The notes beneath the pieces are model-generated. The model searched no databases. It was not told the origin of the DNA and worked only from the letters and a program-made list of their open reading frames with translations. A stretch of DNA of 64,000 nucleotides from an uncultured Gammaproteobacteria bacterium (GTDB lineage Bacteria > Pseudomonadota > Gammaproteobacteria > Pseudomonadales > Litorivicinaceae): NCBI GenBank assembly GCA_913042205.1, contig CAJWIY010000002.1:17685-81684 (forward strand), read 5' to 3'. Both the position numbers and the translations under genes were made by a program. Shown in pieces: positions 47,768 to 56,827 of the stretch. How positions within the stretch are numbered: position 1 is the stretch's first letter; each line of letters starts with the position of its first letter.

Positions 47768-48772
47768 CTAAGGTGTGTTGTAGGTACGTTTTTCTCGACG
47801 TTCAATATAGGCGGCGATTACTACCTCAGGCGCCTCTTTCACCCTCCATGCTTCAAGCAGCCAGCTGGTCTCGAGTTCACCAAGCCAGTCGTCACTAGGC
47901 GGGTCACGATCAAGATTACTCGGGAACGGGTAGGCATCAACCAGAGCACGAATTGCTCTCGCAACCAGGGCCTCGTCGGTTTGGTCTAATAAGTGTGGGT
48001 AGACATGTTTCACTAATCCGACAAAGTCAATGTGCTCCATAGGCTTTGCGAGTGCGGTGGAAACTTGCAGTAAATTGACCAGCCGTGGCGCAGAAGTGTT
48101 ATTTCCCCCGGCGGCGTGGAATATGCTCGGATTAAAGAATACCAAGTCACCTTTTTTGAATGGGATTTGACTACACTCCCGCTCAAATCGAGTCTGCTCC
48201 TCTGCCCGACGGTATGTCAGGTACCCATCGGGATCTTTTTGTGATCCAAGCAGAAGTTTAGTCGGCCCCATCTCGGTGGGTACGTCACAGTGGATGATCG
48301 CTCCCTGCAGCGTCATCTTTGTGGAGGCTTGTCGAATTAGGTCAGGCATCTTCCTGACTAGGGATTCTGGGTAAAAACCAAGGTGGTAATCTCGGTGCCC
48401 TGTCTGAGGCGATCCGCCGGGGACGACCACATTGACCTGTGCTGTGATTTGGTAAAGAGGTCCTAGCCAGGCTTCGCTAACAACATGTAGCCATTCATTA
48501 CCGTAGTAGTCCGCGAACAGCTGGGGCGCATCCTCAGCAAGCTTATTTAAGGAGTTCCAGAGTCGTTGATTTGAGCCAGCAGCAAAATGATCGGCTGCGT
48601 GTCCGCCTTCTCTCTGTATTCGTTTGTAGAAGTGGTCCGCAACCACATCCAGCAGGGAATTGTCTTGATACGCCCCTCGGACTATTAAGACACCGGGGCC
48701 GTCCTGGAGCTGTGTTTCGATTTCAGCATGGCTCAAGGAATCGGCGTGGCTGACAATTACCTGATCATCCAT
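47768..48772 (-). CDS. Phytanoyl-CoA dioxygenase (PhyH) family Fe(II)/2-oxoglutarate-dependent oxygenase
   Basis: QTGHRDYHLGFYPES (HxD), MTLQGAIIHCDVPTEMGPTKLLLGSQK, distal His in FFNPSIFHAAGGNNTSAPRLVNLLQ. Confidence 0.82.
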   Translation of the reverse strand: MDDQVIVSHADSLSHAEIETQLQDGPGVLIVRGAYQDNSLLDVVADHFYKRIQREGGHAADHFAAGSNQRLWNSLNKLAEDAPQLFADYYGNEWLHVVSEAWLGPLYQITAQVNVVVPGGSPQTGHRDYHLGFYPESLVRKMPDLIRQASTKMTLQGAIIHCDVPTEMGPTKLLLGSQKDPDGYLTYRRAEEQTRFERECSQIPFKKGDLVFFNPSIFHAAGGNNTSAPRLVNLLQVSTALAKPMEHIDFVGLVKHVYPHLLDQTDEALVARAIRALVDAYPFPSNLDRDPPSDDWLGELETSWLLEAWRVKEAPEVVIAAYIERREKRTYNTP

Positions 48773-49551
48773 TCATGCTCCGGATCATTTTTGAAGTGCC
48801 ATACCCGTTTGGGACCCGCCATGACGTTAAGATAATAATTGTCGTAACCGTGAGGGGCGCCGACCGGGTGATATCCCTCGGGTACTTTCACGCAATCACC
48901 GTCCTCCACGGCCATTGTTTCGTCGATTGACCGATCGTCGGTGTAGACACGTTGGAACGCGAAACCTTGTGGTGGATTGATACGATGATAGTAAGTCTCT
49001 TCAAGCGCCGACTCTTCAGGGATGTTGTCGATACAATGTTTGTGCGGTGGGTAGCTAGACCAGTTCCCCGCGGGTGTGAACACTTCGACCACCAGGAGCG
49101 AATTTGCTGGTTGTGTTTCCGGCAAGATGTCGTGGATGTATCGAGTGTTGGTGCCTTGACCGCGCGTGCTTTGGGCTTGATCCGATCGGCCAATTCGACG
49201 TGCAGGAAGTCCAGATCCTCCTGGGGCCGAGCATATGCCCAGCTCTAAATCACTTGTCGCGGTGATTGTTACTCTGGTTTTTTCTGGGACAAATAGGTGT
49301 TCGGTGAGCTCTTGTGCGAACAAATTTTGCCGTCCCCCGACCCCCTCAAATTGGATGTCGTTCGTGGAGGCATCGAAGGCCCCTGTAATAGGCACGAGAC
49401 AGTATTCTCTGCCTTCCGTCTGGAACTTGAAAATATCACCGGGCCTCAGCTTTACGAGCTTGAAACCCACGAAGCTCCACCCGGCGTTCTCGGGCGTAAT
49501 ATCGATGACTGTTCCCTGCTGGCCGTTTGGTTTGACGAGCAGGGAACTCAT
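48757..49551 (-). CDS. iolB: 5-deoxy-glucuronate isomerase (IolB)
   Basis: NSLLVVEVFTPAGNWSSYPPHKHCIDNIPEESALEETYYHRINPPQGFAFQRVYTDDRSIDETMAVEDGDCVKVPEGYHPVGAPHGYDNYYLNVMAG. Confidence 0.95.
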   Translation of the reverse strand: MSSLLVKPNGQQGTVIDITPENAGWSFVGFKLVKLRPGDIFKFQTEGREYCLVPITGAFDASTNDIQFEGVGGRQNLFAQELTEHLFVPEKTRVTITATSDLELGICSAPGGSGLPARRIGRSDQAQSTRGQGTNTRYIHDILPETQPANSLLVVEVFTPAGNWSSYPPHKHCIDNIPEESALEETYYHRINPPQGFAFQRVYTDDRSIDETMAVEDGDCVKVPEGYHPVGAPHGYDNYYLNVMAGPKRVWHFKNDPEHEWMIR

Positions 49552-50324
49552 ACGGTACCTCCGAGCGAAGATTCGAGTTCGGCCAGTTGCTGACCGCCAG
49601 CCATTAAATCTTGCAGCTCCTCTGGTGTGATTTCTCCTTTCTTTGCCGTGCCCATCGTTTTTCCGCGGTTTAGAACCGTAAATCGATCGCCGACTGCCAG
49701 CGCGTGTCTTACGTTATGTGTGATGAAGACCACCGCAATCCCGGCTTGTCTCACGCGATCAACGGTTGCCAACACGTTTGCGGTTTGCCTTACCCCGAGC
49801 GCAGAGGTCGGTTCATCAAGGATGAGGACTTTTGCTCCGAAGTATACGGCGCGTGCGATTGCTACAGTTTGTCGCTCTCCTCCTGATAACGTGCCGACTG
49901 CTTGATGGGGTCCGCGTAGATTGATGCCCATTTTTCGCATCTCTTCCATGGTGACGCGGTCAGCGAAATCATGATCGAAAAGGTTGATACCGAGTACGTT
50001 TTTGACAGGCTCATTACCCATAAAAAAGTTTCGGCTGACGCTCATCAGGGGGATCATTGCGAGGTCTTGATATACGGTCGCAATGCCGTGTCCCATGGCT
50101 TCCCGGGGGTCTCTGAAGGTTAGTGGCTCACCGCGCATGTAGAGTTGCCCAGATGTCGGTGGGTGGACCCCCGACATTGTCTTGATCAGGGTCGATTTAC
50201 CGGCTCCGTTATCACCCAAAAGGCAATGACACTCGCCTTCAGATACGCTGAAGTTGACGCCTCCAAGTGCGATCACGGTGCCGAAGTGTTTCTCAACGTT
50301 TTGCATTTCGAATAACGGAGCCAT
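49548..50324 (-). CDS. Sugar ABC transporter ATPase (single-domain, FrcA-like)
   Basis: LLGDNGAGKSTLIKTMSGVHPPTSG, LSGGERQTVAIARAVYFGAKVLILDEPTSALGVRQT. Confidence 0.93.
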   Translation of the reverse strand: MAPLFEMQNVEKHFGTVIALGGVNFSVSEGECHCLLGDNGAGKSTLIKTMSGVHPPTSGQLYMRGEPLTFRDPREAMGHGIATVYQDLAMIPLMSVSRNFFMGNEPVKNVLGINLFDHDFADRVTMEEMRKMGINLRGPHQAVGTLSGGERQTVAIARAVYFGAKVLILDEPTSALGVRQTANVLATVDRVRQAGIAVVFITHNVRHALAVGDRFTVLNRGKTMGTAKKGEITPEELQDLMAGGQQLAELESSLGGTV

Positions 50325-50326
50325 AT

Positions 50327-51436
50327 CTATTTTTCCCCCGTAATTATGCGTCGGATGTAGGTGTTTAGTATCACCGCCGCCAAGAGCAAGACACCGAGAA
50401 AGACCCGGAACAAGGAGCTTTCAACACCTGCAAAAAACAAGCCCTGCTGGACCACGCCAAATATGAGAGCGCCGAGCGCTGCGCCAATGACGCTGCCGTA
50501 CCCGCCTGTTAAGAGTGCGCCCCCGATTACTACTGCAATGATTGCCTCGAATTCTTTCAACAGCCCTCGATCAGCTCCGGCGGATCCGAACTCCATAACC
50601 TGGCACGTCGCAAAGACACACGCGCAGAACGCCGAGAACATGAACATTAAAATTTTTACACGGTTGACAGGTACGCCAACATATCGGGCCGCCTGGGCAT
50701 CTCCCCCGGATGCGAAGATCCAGTTACCGAATCGTGTGCGTGTTAAGACGAAGTGCCCGACGATGACCAGGCCGATGGCCCAGATGATCAGGGCTGGTAT
50801 TCCGTCGATTACTGGTTGCCCGGCCCGATTACCGCGTTCGAAGACGTCGATCAGGCCGAGGTCGGCTAGCCAGATAAAGACAGGTTCACCTACCTTTCCG
50901 CCAAAAACTGAGGCGAGCCAGTCCCCTTCTGCAGCGTCAGATACGCCACCGATAATTGTTTTTCGTTCGATTAATTGGGGAAAGAAAATTGTAAATCCTC
51001 GTAGGATAAATAAGAACGCGAGTGTCACAATGAAACTGGGTAGGCCGGTCTTGACGACAATATAACCATTCAGTGCGCCCAACGCCGTGCACATGACAAA
51101 GGTAACTAAAATTGCTGTCCAAACTGGCCAATCGAGGGTTACCGAAAATATTGCGATCATCATGCCCGCGAATCCGATCATTGAGCCGACAGAGAGATCG
51201 AATTCGCCGGCGATCATTAGCAGACAGGCTCCAACCGCTATGATCATAAATTGTGCACTGACGGTCGACCAATTCATTACACCTCGTGGACTAAACATAC
51301 CGCTGTCGTAGGCCAGAAATCCGAAAAATAAAAAGACCACGATGGTGCCAGCGATGCTGCCAAGCTCGGGGCGCACGAGCGCCTGTCTCAGAGGAGAGGT
51401 GGTCTTGATGCGTTCGTCTTGAGCTAACTCACTCAT
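50327..51436 (-). CDS. Sugar ABC transporter permease (FrcC/RbsC-like)
   Basis: AGEFDLSVGSMIGFAGMMIA, GLPSFIVTLAFLFILRG, ASGGDAQAARYVGVPVNRVKI. Confidence 0.93.
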   Translation of the reverse strand: MSELAQDERIKTTSPLRQALVRPELGSIAGTIVVFLFFGFLAYDSGMFSPRGVMNWSTVSAQFMIIAVGACLLMIAGEFDLSVGSMIGFAGMMIAIFSVTLDWPVWTAILVTFVMCTALGALNGYIVVKTGLPSFIVTLAFLFILRGFTIFFPQLIERKTIIGGVSDAAEGDWLASVFGGKVGEPVFIWLADLGLIDVFERGNRAGQPVIDGIPALIIWAIGLVIVGHFVLTRTRFGNWIFASGGDAQAARYVGVPVNRVKILMFMFSAFCACVFATCQVMEFGSAGADRGLLKEFEAIIAVVIGGALLTGGYGSVIGAALGALIFGVVQQGLFFAGVESSLFRVFLGVLLLAAVILNTYIRRIITGEK

Positions 51437-51454
51437 TGGAAAAACCTTAAATGC

Positions 51455-51479
51455 TGAGGCACCAACCTATGGTGCCTCA
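51455..51479 (-). terminator. Intercistronic hairpin between the sugar SBP and permease genes
   Basis: TGAGGCACC-AACCTAT-GGTGCCTCA, perfect 9-bp stem. Confidence 0.65.
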
Positions 51480-51502
51480 GGTGGTTCTAAACAGGGGACT
51501 GT

Positions 51503-52450
51503 TTAGCGATACTCGCCAGCGAATTTCTCGACGAGTGTTAGACCTGACTTAGTAACAAATCCCGGTCCCGAGTTGATGTTGTTTCCTGGCAAAACACCAT
51601 AGCGATGGTAGTTCGAGAGGACGACAACAGGCAGATAAGCCTGCAAGAACGGCTGCTGATCGATGCCCCATTGGATGACGTCGGCTTTGATACCTTTCAC
51701 GATCTCCGACCCAAGGTCGAATGTGCCGAAGTAAATATCGCCGGCCATACCGTTCTCTTTGAGTGCGAGCAGTGTTGGGTCTGCGGAGGTCGGGCCCAGC
51801 GTCAGTACGGCGTCAGTTTTTGGATTGGCATCAAGATAAGCGAGGACCTTATTTTTGATTTCGCCAGGATCTTGTCCAGAGTCGATCATTTGGTTACCCA
51901 GATCGATTCCCAAACCGTCGGCAAAGCCTTTACAGCGCTCGGTCGATGAGGGGCTGTTGATGTAATGATTCACGCACAGGAAGCTCTTGACCCCGTCGCC
52001 TTTGGCGCGCAGACCCGCAGCATATCCAGCGTCATACTCGGGTTGTCCGACGTACATTAGTGCACCAACTTCACGTGCCTGGTCAGGAGTTCCTGAGTTC
52101 ATAATAATTACATCCACACCTGACGCGACTGCGGCCTTGATTGGACCAGATAAAACATCATAGTCCGCGAGGGTGGTGATGATCCCGTTTGGGTTGGATG
52201 CCGCTGCTTGCTCAATGATCCGAGCCATGTCAGCCAAGTCCCCGGTCGGTGGGTTCCTGTACTCAACTTCCACATCCATTTGTTTTCCTGCGAGTGCGAT
52301 ACCGTTCTTTATGGTATTCCACCAGCTGTCTGAGTCAGGAGCATGAGACACTAAAACGTACCGCTCGCCAGCGGCGCTCGCCGACATTCCTGTTAATGAG
52401 GCAGCCGCAAGAGCTGAGGCTACCAGTAGGCTTTTAAACATCTTCTTCAT
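51503..52450 (-). CDS. Sugar ABC transporter substrate-binding protein (RbsB/FrcB-like)
   Basis: Signal peptide; YVLVSHAPDSDSWWNTIKNGIALAGKQMDVEVEYRNPPTGDLADMARIIEQAAASNPNGIITTL. Confidence 0.93.
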   Translation of the reverse strand: MKKMFKSLLVASALAAASLTGMSASAAGERYVLVSHAPDSDSWWNTIKNGIALAGKQMDVEVEYRNPPTGDLADMARIIEQAAASNPNGIITTLADYDVLSGPIKAAVASGVDVIIMNSGTPDQAREVGALMYVGQPEYDAGYAAGLRAKGDGVKSFLCVNHYINSPSSTERCKGFADGLGIDLGNQMIDSGQDPGEIKNKVLAYLDANPKTDAVLTLGPTSADPTLLALKENGMAGDIYFGTFDLGSEIVKGIKADVIQWGIDQQPFLQAYLPVVVLSNYHRYGVLPGNNINSGPGFVTKSGLTLVEKFAGEYR

Positions 52451-52532
52451 GGGTTGTCTCCGATTTTTATTAGGTTAGGACGTGCACACGTGTGACAATC
52501 CTTAGACAGCACCTTAAAGGCCAGAAAAAAAT

Positions 52533-52550
52533 TTTGCAACCGGTTGCAAA
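52533..52550. promoter_or_regulatory. LacI-family operator candidate, site 1 (SBP / lacI divergent region)
   Basis: TTTGCAACCGGTTGCAAA, perfect 18-bp palindrome with central CG; the same core recurs at 56764. Confidence 0.88.
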
Positions 52551-52593
52551 GATAAATTTTTTTCCTCATCGTAGAGGCGTTAGAGGAAAAAAA

Positions 52594-53613
52594 ATGGAAG
52601 AAAACCGCGGAAAACGCCCGACGCTGGGCGAGGTAGCCGCTCTGGCAGGAGTGTCACGAAGCGCCGTTTCCAGAACCTTCACCGAAGGCGCTTCGGTATC
52701 TACACTGACCCGGACAAAGGTAGAGCAGGCCGCGTCTCAGCTCGGCTATCGTCCTAATTTGCTCGCGCGTTCGTTGACCACAAGAAAAACGGGATTGGTC
52801 GGTCTCGTGGCCAACAACTTCCATAATCCGATCTTCCTTGAGGTTTTTGATTTATTCACGCGCGAGTTACAACGAAAGGGCCTGAGGCCCCTAATCGTAA
52901 ACCTAACGGACGAGACCGACGCCCTGCGAAGTGTCCAGTTGCTTTTGGAGTACCAGGTCGATGCTGTCGTCGTCGCTAGTTCCACGTTACCTGTGGGCTT
53001 TGCTGATAGCTTCGCCGAGGCCGGGATCCCTGTTGTGCACGCTTTCGGGAGGCCAGGCCACCGTGAAGACATCAATGTGGTCGGGATTGACAATATCGAA
53101 GCCGGACGGCTAGCTGCACGACGGTTAATCGCCTGTGGTTATGATCGGGTGGGCTTCCTTGGAGGGCCTGAGAAAGCGACCTCAACACGCGACCGATTAG
53201 AGGGTTTCCTCGACGTCTTGAGTGATTATCCAAAAATTCAGACGAGAATTAATTTTGCTGGTGATTATACGTTTGAGTCGGGGTTTGATGAGATGGCATC
53301 AATGATTTTACGGGACCTCGGTCAGGGATATTTTTGTGCGGACGATGTGATTTCGATTGGTGCAATGTCTGCACTACGTCGAGCAGGTTATAGGATACCT
53401 GAGCAGGTGGGCATCATCGGCTTTAATGATATGGAGATGGCCGGCTGGGATAATGTGCGGCTCACGACTATCCGGCAGCCTCTTGGTGCGATCATTAAAG
53501 AGTCGGTTAATTGTCTCGGACAAATTTTATCGTCTGAAGATTCAAAACCGACCCAACACAAACTATTCCCGTGTGAGGTTATTGATCGCGACACACTTCC
53601 CGTTACTAGTTGA
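52594..53613 (+). CDS. LacI family transcriptional regulator
   Basis: PTLGEVAALAGVSRSAVSRTFTEGASVSTLTRTKVEQAASQLGYRPNLLARSLTT and periplasmic-binding-like domain. Start placed at the ATG at 52594. Confidence 0.95.
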   Translation: MEENRGKRPTLGEVAALAGVSRSAVSRTFTEGASVSTLTRTKVEQAASQLGYRPNLLARSLTTRKTGLVGLVANNFHNPIFLEVFDLFTRELQRKGLRPLIVNLTDETDALRSVQLLLEYQVDAVVVASSTLPVGFADSFAEAGIPVVHAFGRPGHREDINVVGIDNIEAGRLAARRLIACGYDRVGFLGGPEKATSTRDRLEGFLDVLSDYPKIQTRINFAGDYTFESGFDEMASMILRDLGQGYFCADDVISIGAMSALRRAGYRIPEQVGIIGFNDMEMAGWDNVRLTTIRQPLGAIIKESVNCLGQILSSEDSKPTQHKLFPCEVIDRDTLPVTS

Positions 53614-54745
53614 GATCCACCCACTGTCCGTGTTGTTTACCCGATTCTGCAACCGCGTAAATCGCTTTGATCGATTCTACGCCATCGCTCGCCAGGGGGA
53701 GCAACACAGAATGTGCTCTCGTATCTTCATTTTTTGTCTGACTGATCACTCCGTGGAGTTCTGAGTAGATATTTGCAAAGGCTAATGGCATGCCTTCTGC
53801 GTGACCAATAGTGACCCGGCTTGATTTGTCAGCCTCGGGTGACAGGTTTGCTTCGCCCCGTTCGATTATAGTGGTCCTGCCCCCTACAGGCGTGTAATAC
53901 AACTGGTTCGGTTGTTCCTGAGCCCAGCGAAGGCCACCCGTTTCGCCGAACACTTGGATGGCTAAGCCATGCTGCCGACCAACCGCGCAGGCACTTGTCC
54001 AAAGGCGACCTATGACGCCACCTGTCATCCTGAAATTCACCATGGCGTCATCCTCTAGCTGTCGACCTGAGACGAGGCTCACAGTATCTGCTGAGACACA
54101 CTGCACGCGCTGGCCTGTTATGAATGTGGCTAGGTGTAGGGCGTGGATCCCACAGTCTGCAAATTGTGCTGAAACTCCGATTTGTGTCGGATCATATCGC
54201 CACCGAATTCGGGGGTTGTCAGCATCCGTCGCATCGGCGTGATGACCATGGGCAAACTCAGAAAAAACCATTCGGACCCTGCCGATATCCCCGCGACTGA
54301 CCATGGCCTTCATGTGGCGTATGAGGCTGTAACCAGAGTAGCCGTAGTTGACCGCGCATATGGATCCTTTGGCCTCAACGAGGCGGACAAGTTCCGTCGC
54401 CTCCTCGATAGTCATTGTGAGAGGCTTTTCGCACAACACATGAAAGCCTTCGGACAGGAAAGCTTTCGTGATTTCATAATGAGAGTTATTTGGTGTAGCA
54501 ACAGTGACGAGATCAATCCGGTCCTCGCGCTTAATTTCGCCGTCAAGCATTTCTTGCCAGGACCCGTAGCTTCTATCAGGTGCCAGACCTAATTCAATGC
54601 CGAATTGTTTACCTTCTTCCGGGCGGTGATCAAGCGCTCCTGCCACAAAATTAAAGTAACCGTCGAGTCGGGCTCCAAGTCGATGGGCTGGGCCAATCTG
54701 ACTTCCCTCTCCGCCCCCGACTAGTCCCCAGTTCAAGCGTACCAT
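53606..54745 (-). CDS. Gfo/Idh/MocA family oxidoreductase
   Basis: RLNWGLVGGGEGSQIGPAHRLGARLDGYFNFVAGA...ATPNNSHYEITKAFLSEGFHVLCEKPLTMTIEEA. Confidence 0.93.
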   Translation of the reverse strand: MVRLNWGLVGGGEGSQIGPAHRLGARLDGYFNFVAGALDHRPEEGKQFGIELGLAPDRSYGSWQEMLDGEIKREDRIDLVTVATPNNSHYEITKAFLSEGFHVLCEKPLTMTIEEATELVRLVEAKGSICAVNYGYSGYSLIRHMKAMVSRGDIGRVRMVFSEFAHGHHADATDADNPRIRWRYDPTQIGVSAQFADCGIHALHLATFITGQRVQCVSADTVSLVSGRQLEDDAMVNFRMTGGVIGRLWTSACAVGRQHGLAIQVFGETGGLRWAQEQPNQLYYTPVGGRTTIIERGEANLSPEADKSSRVTIGHAEGMPLAFANIYSELHGVISQTKNEDTRAHSVLLPLASDGVESIKAIYAVAESGKQHGQWVDLN

Positions 54746-54758
54746 TTGGGTTATCTCC

Positions 54759-55649
54759 CTAAAAGCCTATTGCGGAAAGGAACTGTCGATTAGAGATCGC
54801 GTCGGTGACGGGTGAAACGTCGAGGGTCGGGTCACAGTCTTGCTCTACAGTTACCCAGCCATCGTAGCCGCGATCGGTGAGCAACTGTTTTGCTGCGAGA
54901 AAGTCTACGGCGCCTTTGCCGAGGTTACAGAAAATCCCTTGGCCACAAGCCTCGTAAAAGCCGGTTCGATTTTGGACGACTGCTGATTGCACCGCCGGGT
55001 CAATATCTTTGACATGTACATATGAAACCCGGTCAAAGTTTTGGTCAATAAATGCCACCGGATCAAATCCAGCGTATGTCTGGTGTCCGGTATCTACGCA
55101 GATCTTTAGATAGTGTTCATCGATCTCTTCTAACAGTGCATCGAGCTCGTCTTTGAAATCCATGTATCCGCCCGCGTGAGAGTGGATGCTGACAGTGAGA
55201 CCGTATTCTTCGGTTCCCATTTTTGCGACATCTCGTATTCGACCAGCGAATGCCTTCCAGTCGGCCTTAGCCATCGTAATCGTTTCGCTTGGTCTTCCCG
55301 CGAAGGGCGCCCTTGCTTCAGAAATTGAATCGATCAGAACCATCTGTTGCGCGCTATGAGCAACTAGCGCCTGTGCGGTCCTTCTTGCTTGGCTCATGAC
55401 GGTCTTTGCCACACTCGAATCGTGGAATGGCTGAAATACAACACCACCGATAAGCTCCAACGAGTTTTCCGCTAAAGCGTCACCAAGTTGGCCCGGATCT
55501 TCGGGCATGAAACCCACGGGTCCCAGTTCGATGCCATCGTATCCCGCTTGATGGCACTCCTCGAGCACTGTGGTCCAGGTTGGGTTTCGGGGGTCATCTA
55601 CCCACTCGACACCCCATGAGCAGGGCGCGTTACCTATCTTTATTGCCAT
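54759..55649 (-). CDS. iolE: IolE-like TIM-barrel inosose dehydratase / sugar isomerase
   Basis: IKIGNAPCSWGVEWVDDPRNPTWTTVLEECHQAGYDGIELGPVGFMPEDP; location in the iol cluster. Confidence 0.85.
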   Translation of the reverse strand: MAIKIGNAPCSWGVEWVDDPRNPTWTTVLEECHQAGYDGIELGPVGFMPEDPGQLGDALAENSLELIGGVVFQPFHDSSVAKTVMSQARRTAQALVAHSAQQMVLIDSISEARAPFAGRPSETITMAKADWKAFAGRIRDVAKMGTEEYGLTVSIHSHAGGYMDFKDELDALLEEIDEHYLKICVDTGHQTYAGFDPVAFIDQNFDRVSYVHVKDIDPAVQSAVVQNRTGFYEACGQGIFCNLGKGAVDFLAAKQLLTDRGYDGWVTVEQDCDPTLDVSPVTDAISNRQFLSAIGF

Positions 55650-55658
55650 AACGATTCC

Positions 55659-56753
55659 TTACACAGTTGTCCAAGATTGGGTTTGGTGTGATCGACGGAT
55701 CGCCTCACAAACTTTCATCACAGCGAGTCCATCTGAAAAAGAGGGCCACGCCGGCTGAATACCCAGAATTGATTTATAAAAAGCGACCTGCTCAATGATG
55801 ATCTGGTCTTGGTAGCCCGTACCGTGGCCAGGCCCCTCGCAAAACATTGCATAACTCCCGTGTCCCGGGCCTGCCAGGATTCGCTGGAATCCAAAATCTT
55901 TTCCAGCTCTGTAGAGGTATAGGCTATTTTGATCCTCTTGATCAAATTGTATCGCCCCTTTCGTGCCGTGAATCTCATAGCAGAGCCCCATCTTTTTACC
56001 GTGAGCAACACGCGAGGCCACGATGAAACCGTTGGCGCCATTGGCAAATTTACACATGCATTGAGCGTGGTCATCGTTTGCCTGAGGGAGGAGTTTTTCT
56101 TGGCGTACGTTTGGGTGCTTTCTCAGATCAGCAACGAGCTCCGTGATTGGACCAGCAAAGGTAAGCGCGCAATGAATTGGATGCGGCATCAAATCCCCGA
56201 GGGTTCCATTAGAATCTCCAGTCTGCCTCCACTCATTTCCCGCTGCATTGACCAAAAAGTCTTCGTGATGTTCTCCGCGATACCAGATGACCTCACCAAC
56301 ATCTCCCGCGGAGAGAACCTCCCTCGCTAGAGCGGTTGCGGGGGTTTGTATGTAGTTGTAGCCCACCATATTTGGAACATGTGCACCGATCTCGGAAATT
56401 TTTTTTGCCTCAGCGAGATTTCGCCCCATTGGTTTTTCGCACAGGATTGCCTTTCCGGATGCTGCGGCTAGTTCCACGAACCGAAGGTGAGTGTGCTGTG
56501 GAGAGGCTATGATGATCGCGTCGATATTATTGTCCTGGAGCAGCGTCTCGGCAGATTTGAAGGCATGCCTGAAGCCAAACTTAGCTTGGTAGTTCTGGGC
56601 CGATTCAAGGCATGATGCTGCAACCCCTTCGAGGCGGATGTCCACGCCCAGTTCAGCATTCGCGGACGCGGCTCTTGCGGCAACCGCGTGAGCTTTTCCC
56701 ATGTAGCCGCCGCCGATGATACCGACATTGATCGCTTTGTAATTATTATTCAT
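55659..56753 (-). CDS. Gfo/Idh/MocA family oxidoreductase
   Basis: INVGIIGGGYMGKAHAVAARAASANA...IIASPQHTHLRFVELAAASGKAILCEKPMGRNLAEA. Start placed at the ATG at 56753. Confidence 0.93.
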   Translation of the reverse strand: MNNNYKAINVGIIGGGYMGKAHAVAARAASANAELGVDIRLEGVAASCLESAQNYQAKFGFRHAFKSAETLLQDNNIDAIIIASPQHTHLRFVELAAASGKAILCEKPMGRNLAEAKKISEIGAHVPNMVGYNYIQTPATALAREVLSAGDVGEVIWYRGEHHEDFLVNAAGNEWRQTGDSNGTLGDLMPHPIHCALTFAGPITELVADLRKHPNVRQEKLLPQANDDHAQCMCKFANGANGFIVASRVAHGKKMGLCYEIHGTKGAIQFDQEDQNSLYLYRAGKDFGFQRILAGPGHGSYAMFCEGPGHGTGYQDQIIIEQVAFYKSILGIQPAWPSFSDGLAVMKVCEAIRRSHQTQSWTTV

Positions 56754-56763
56754 GTCACACTCT

Positions 56764-56785
56764 ACTTTGCAACCGGTTGCAAAGT
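56764..56785. promoter_or_regulatory. LacI-family operator candidate, site 2 (oxidoreductase / iolD divergent region)
   Basis: ACTTTGCAACCGGTTGCAAAGT, perfect 22-bp palindrome containing the same 18-bp core as site 1. Confidence 0.9.
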
Positions 56786-56827
56786 TTGTATGCTTCGGAG
56801 CTATAAAGCAACTCAAAAAGAAGAGCC

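Noticed and set aside
47768-48772. PhyH-family gene as PhnY of the PhnY/PhnZ phosphonate pathway, given the nearby Pho genes
   Set aside because: No HD-domain PhnZ partner, and it is coupled to iolB and a sugar transporter rather than to the Pho-adjacent operon.
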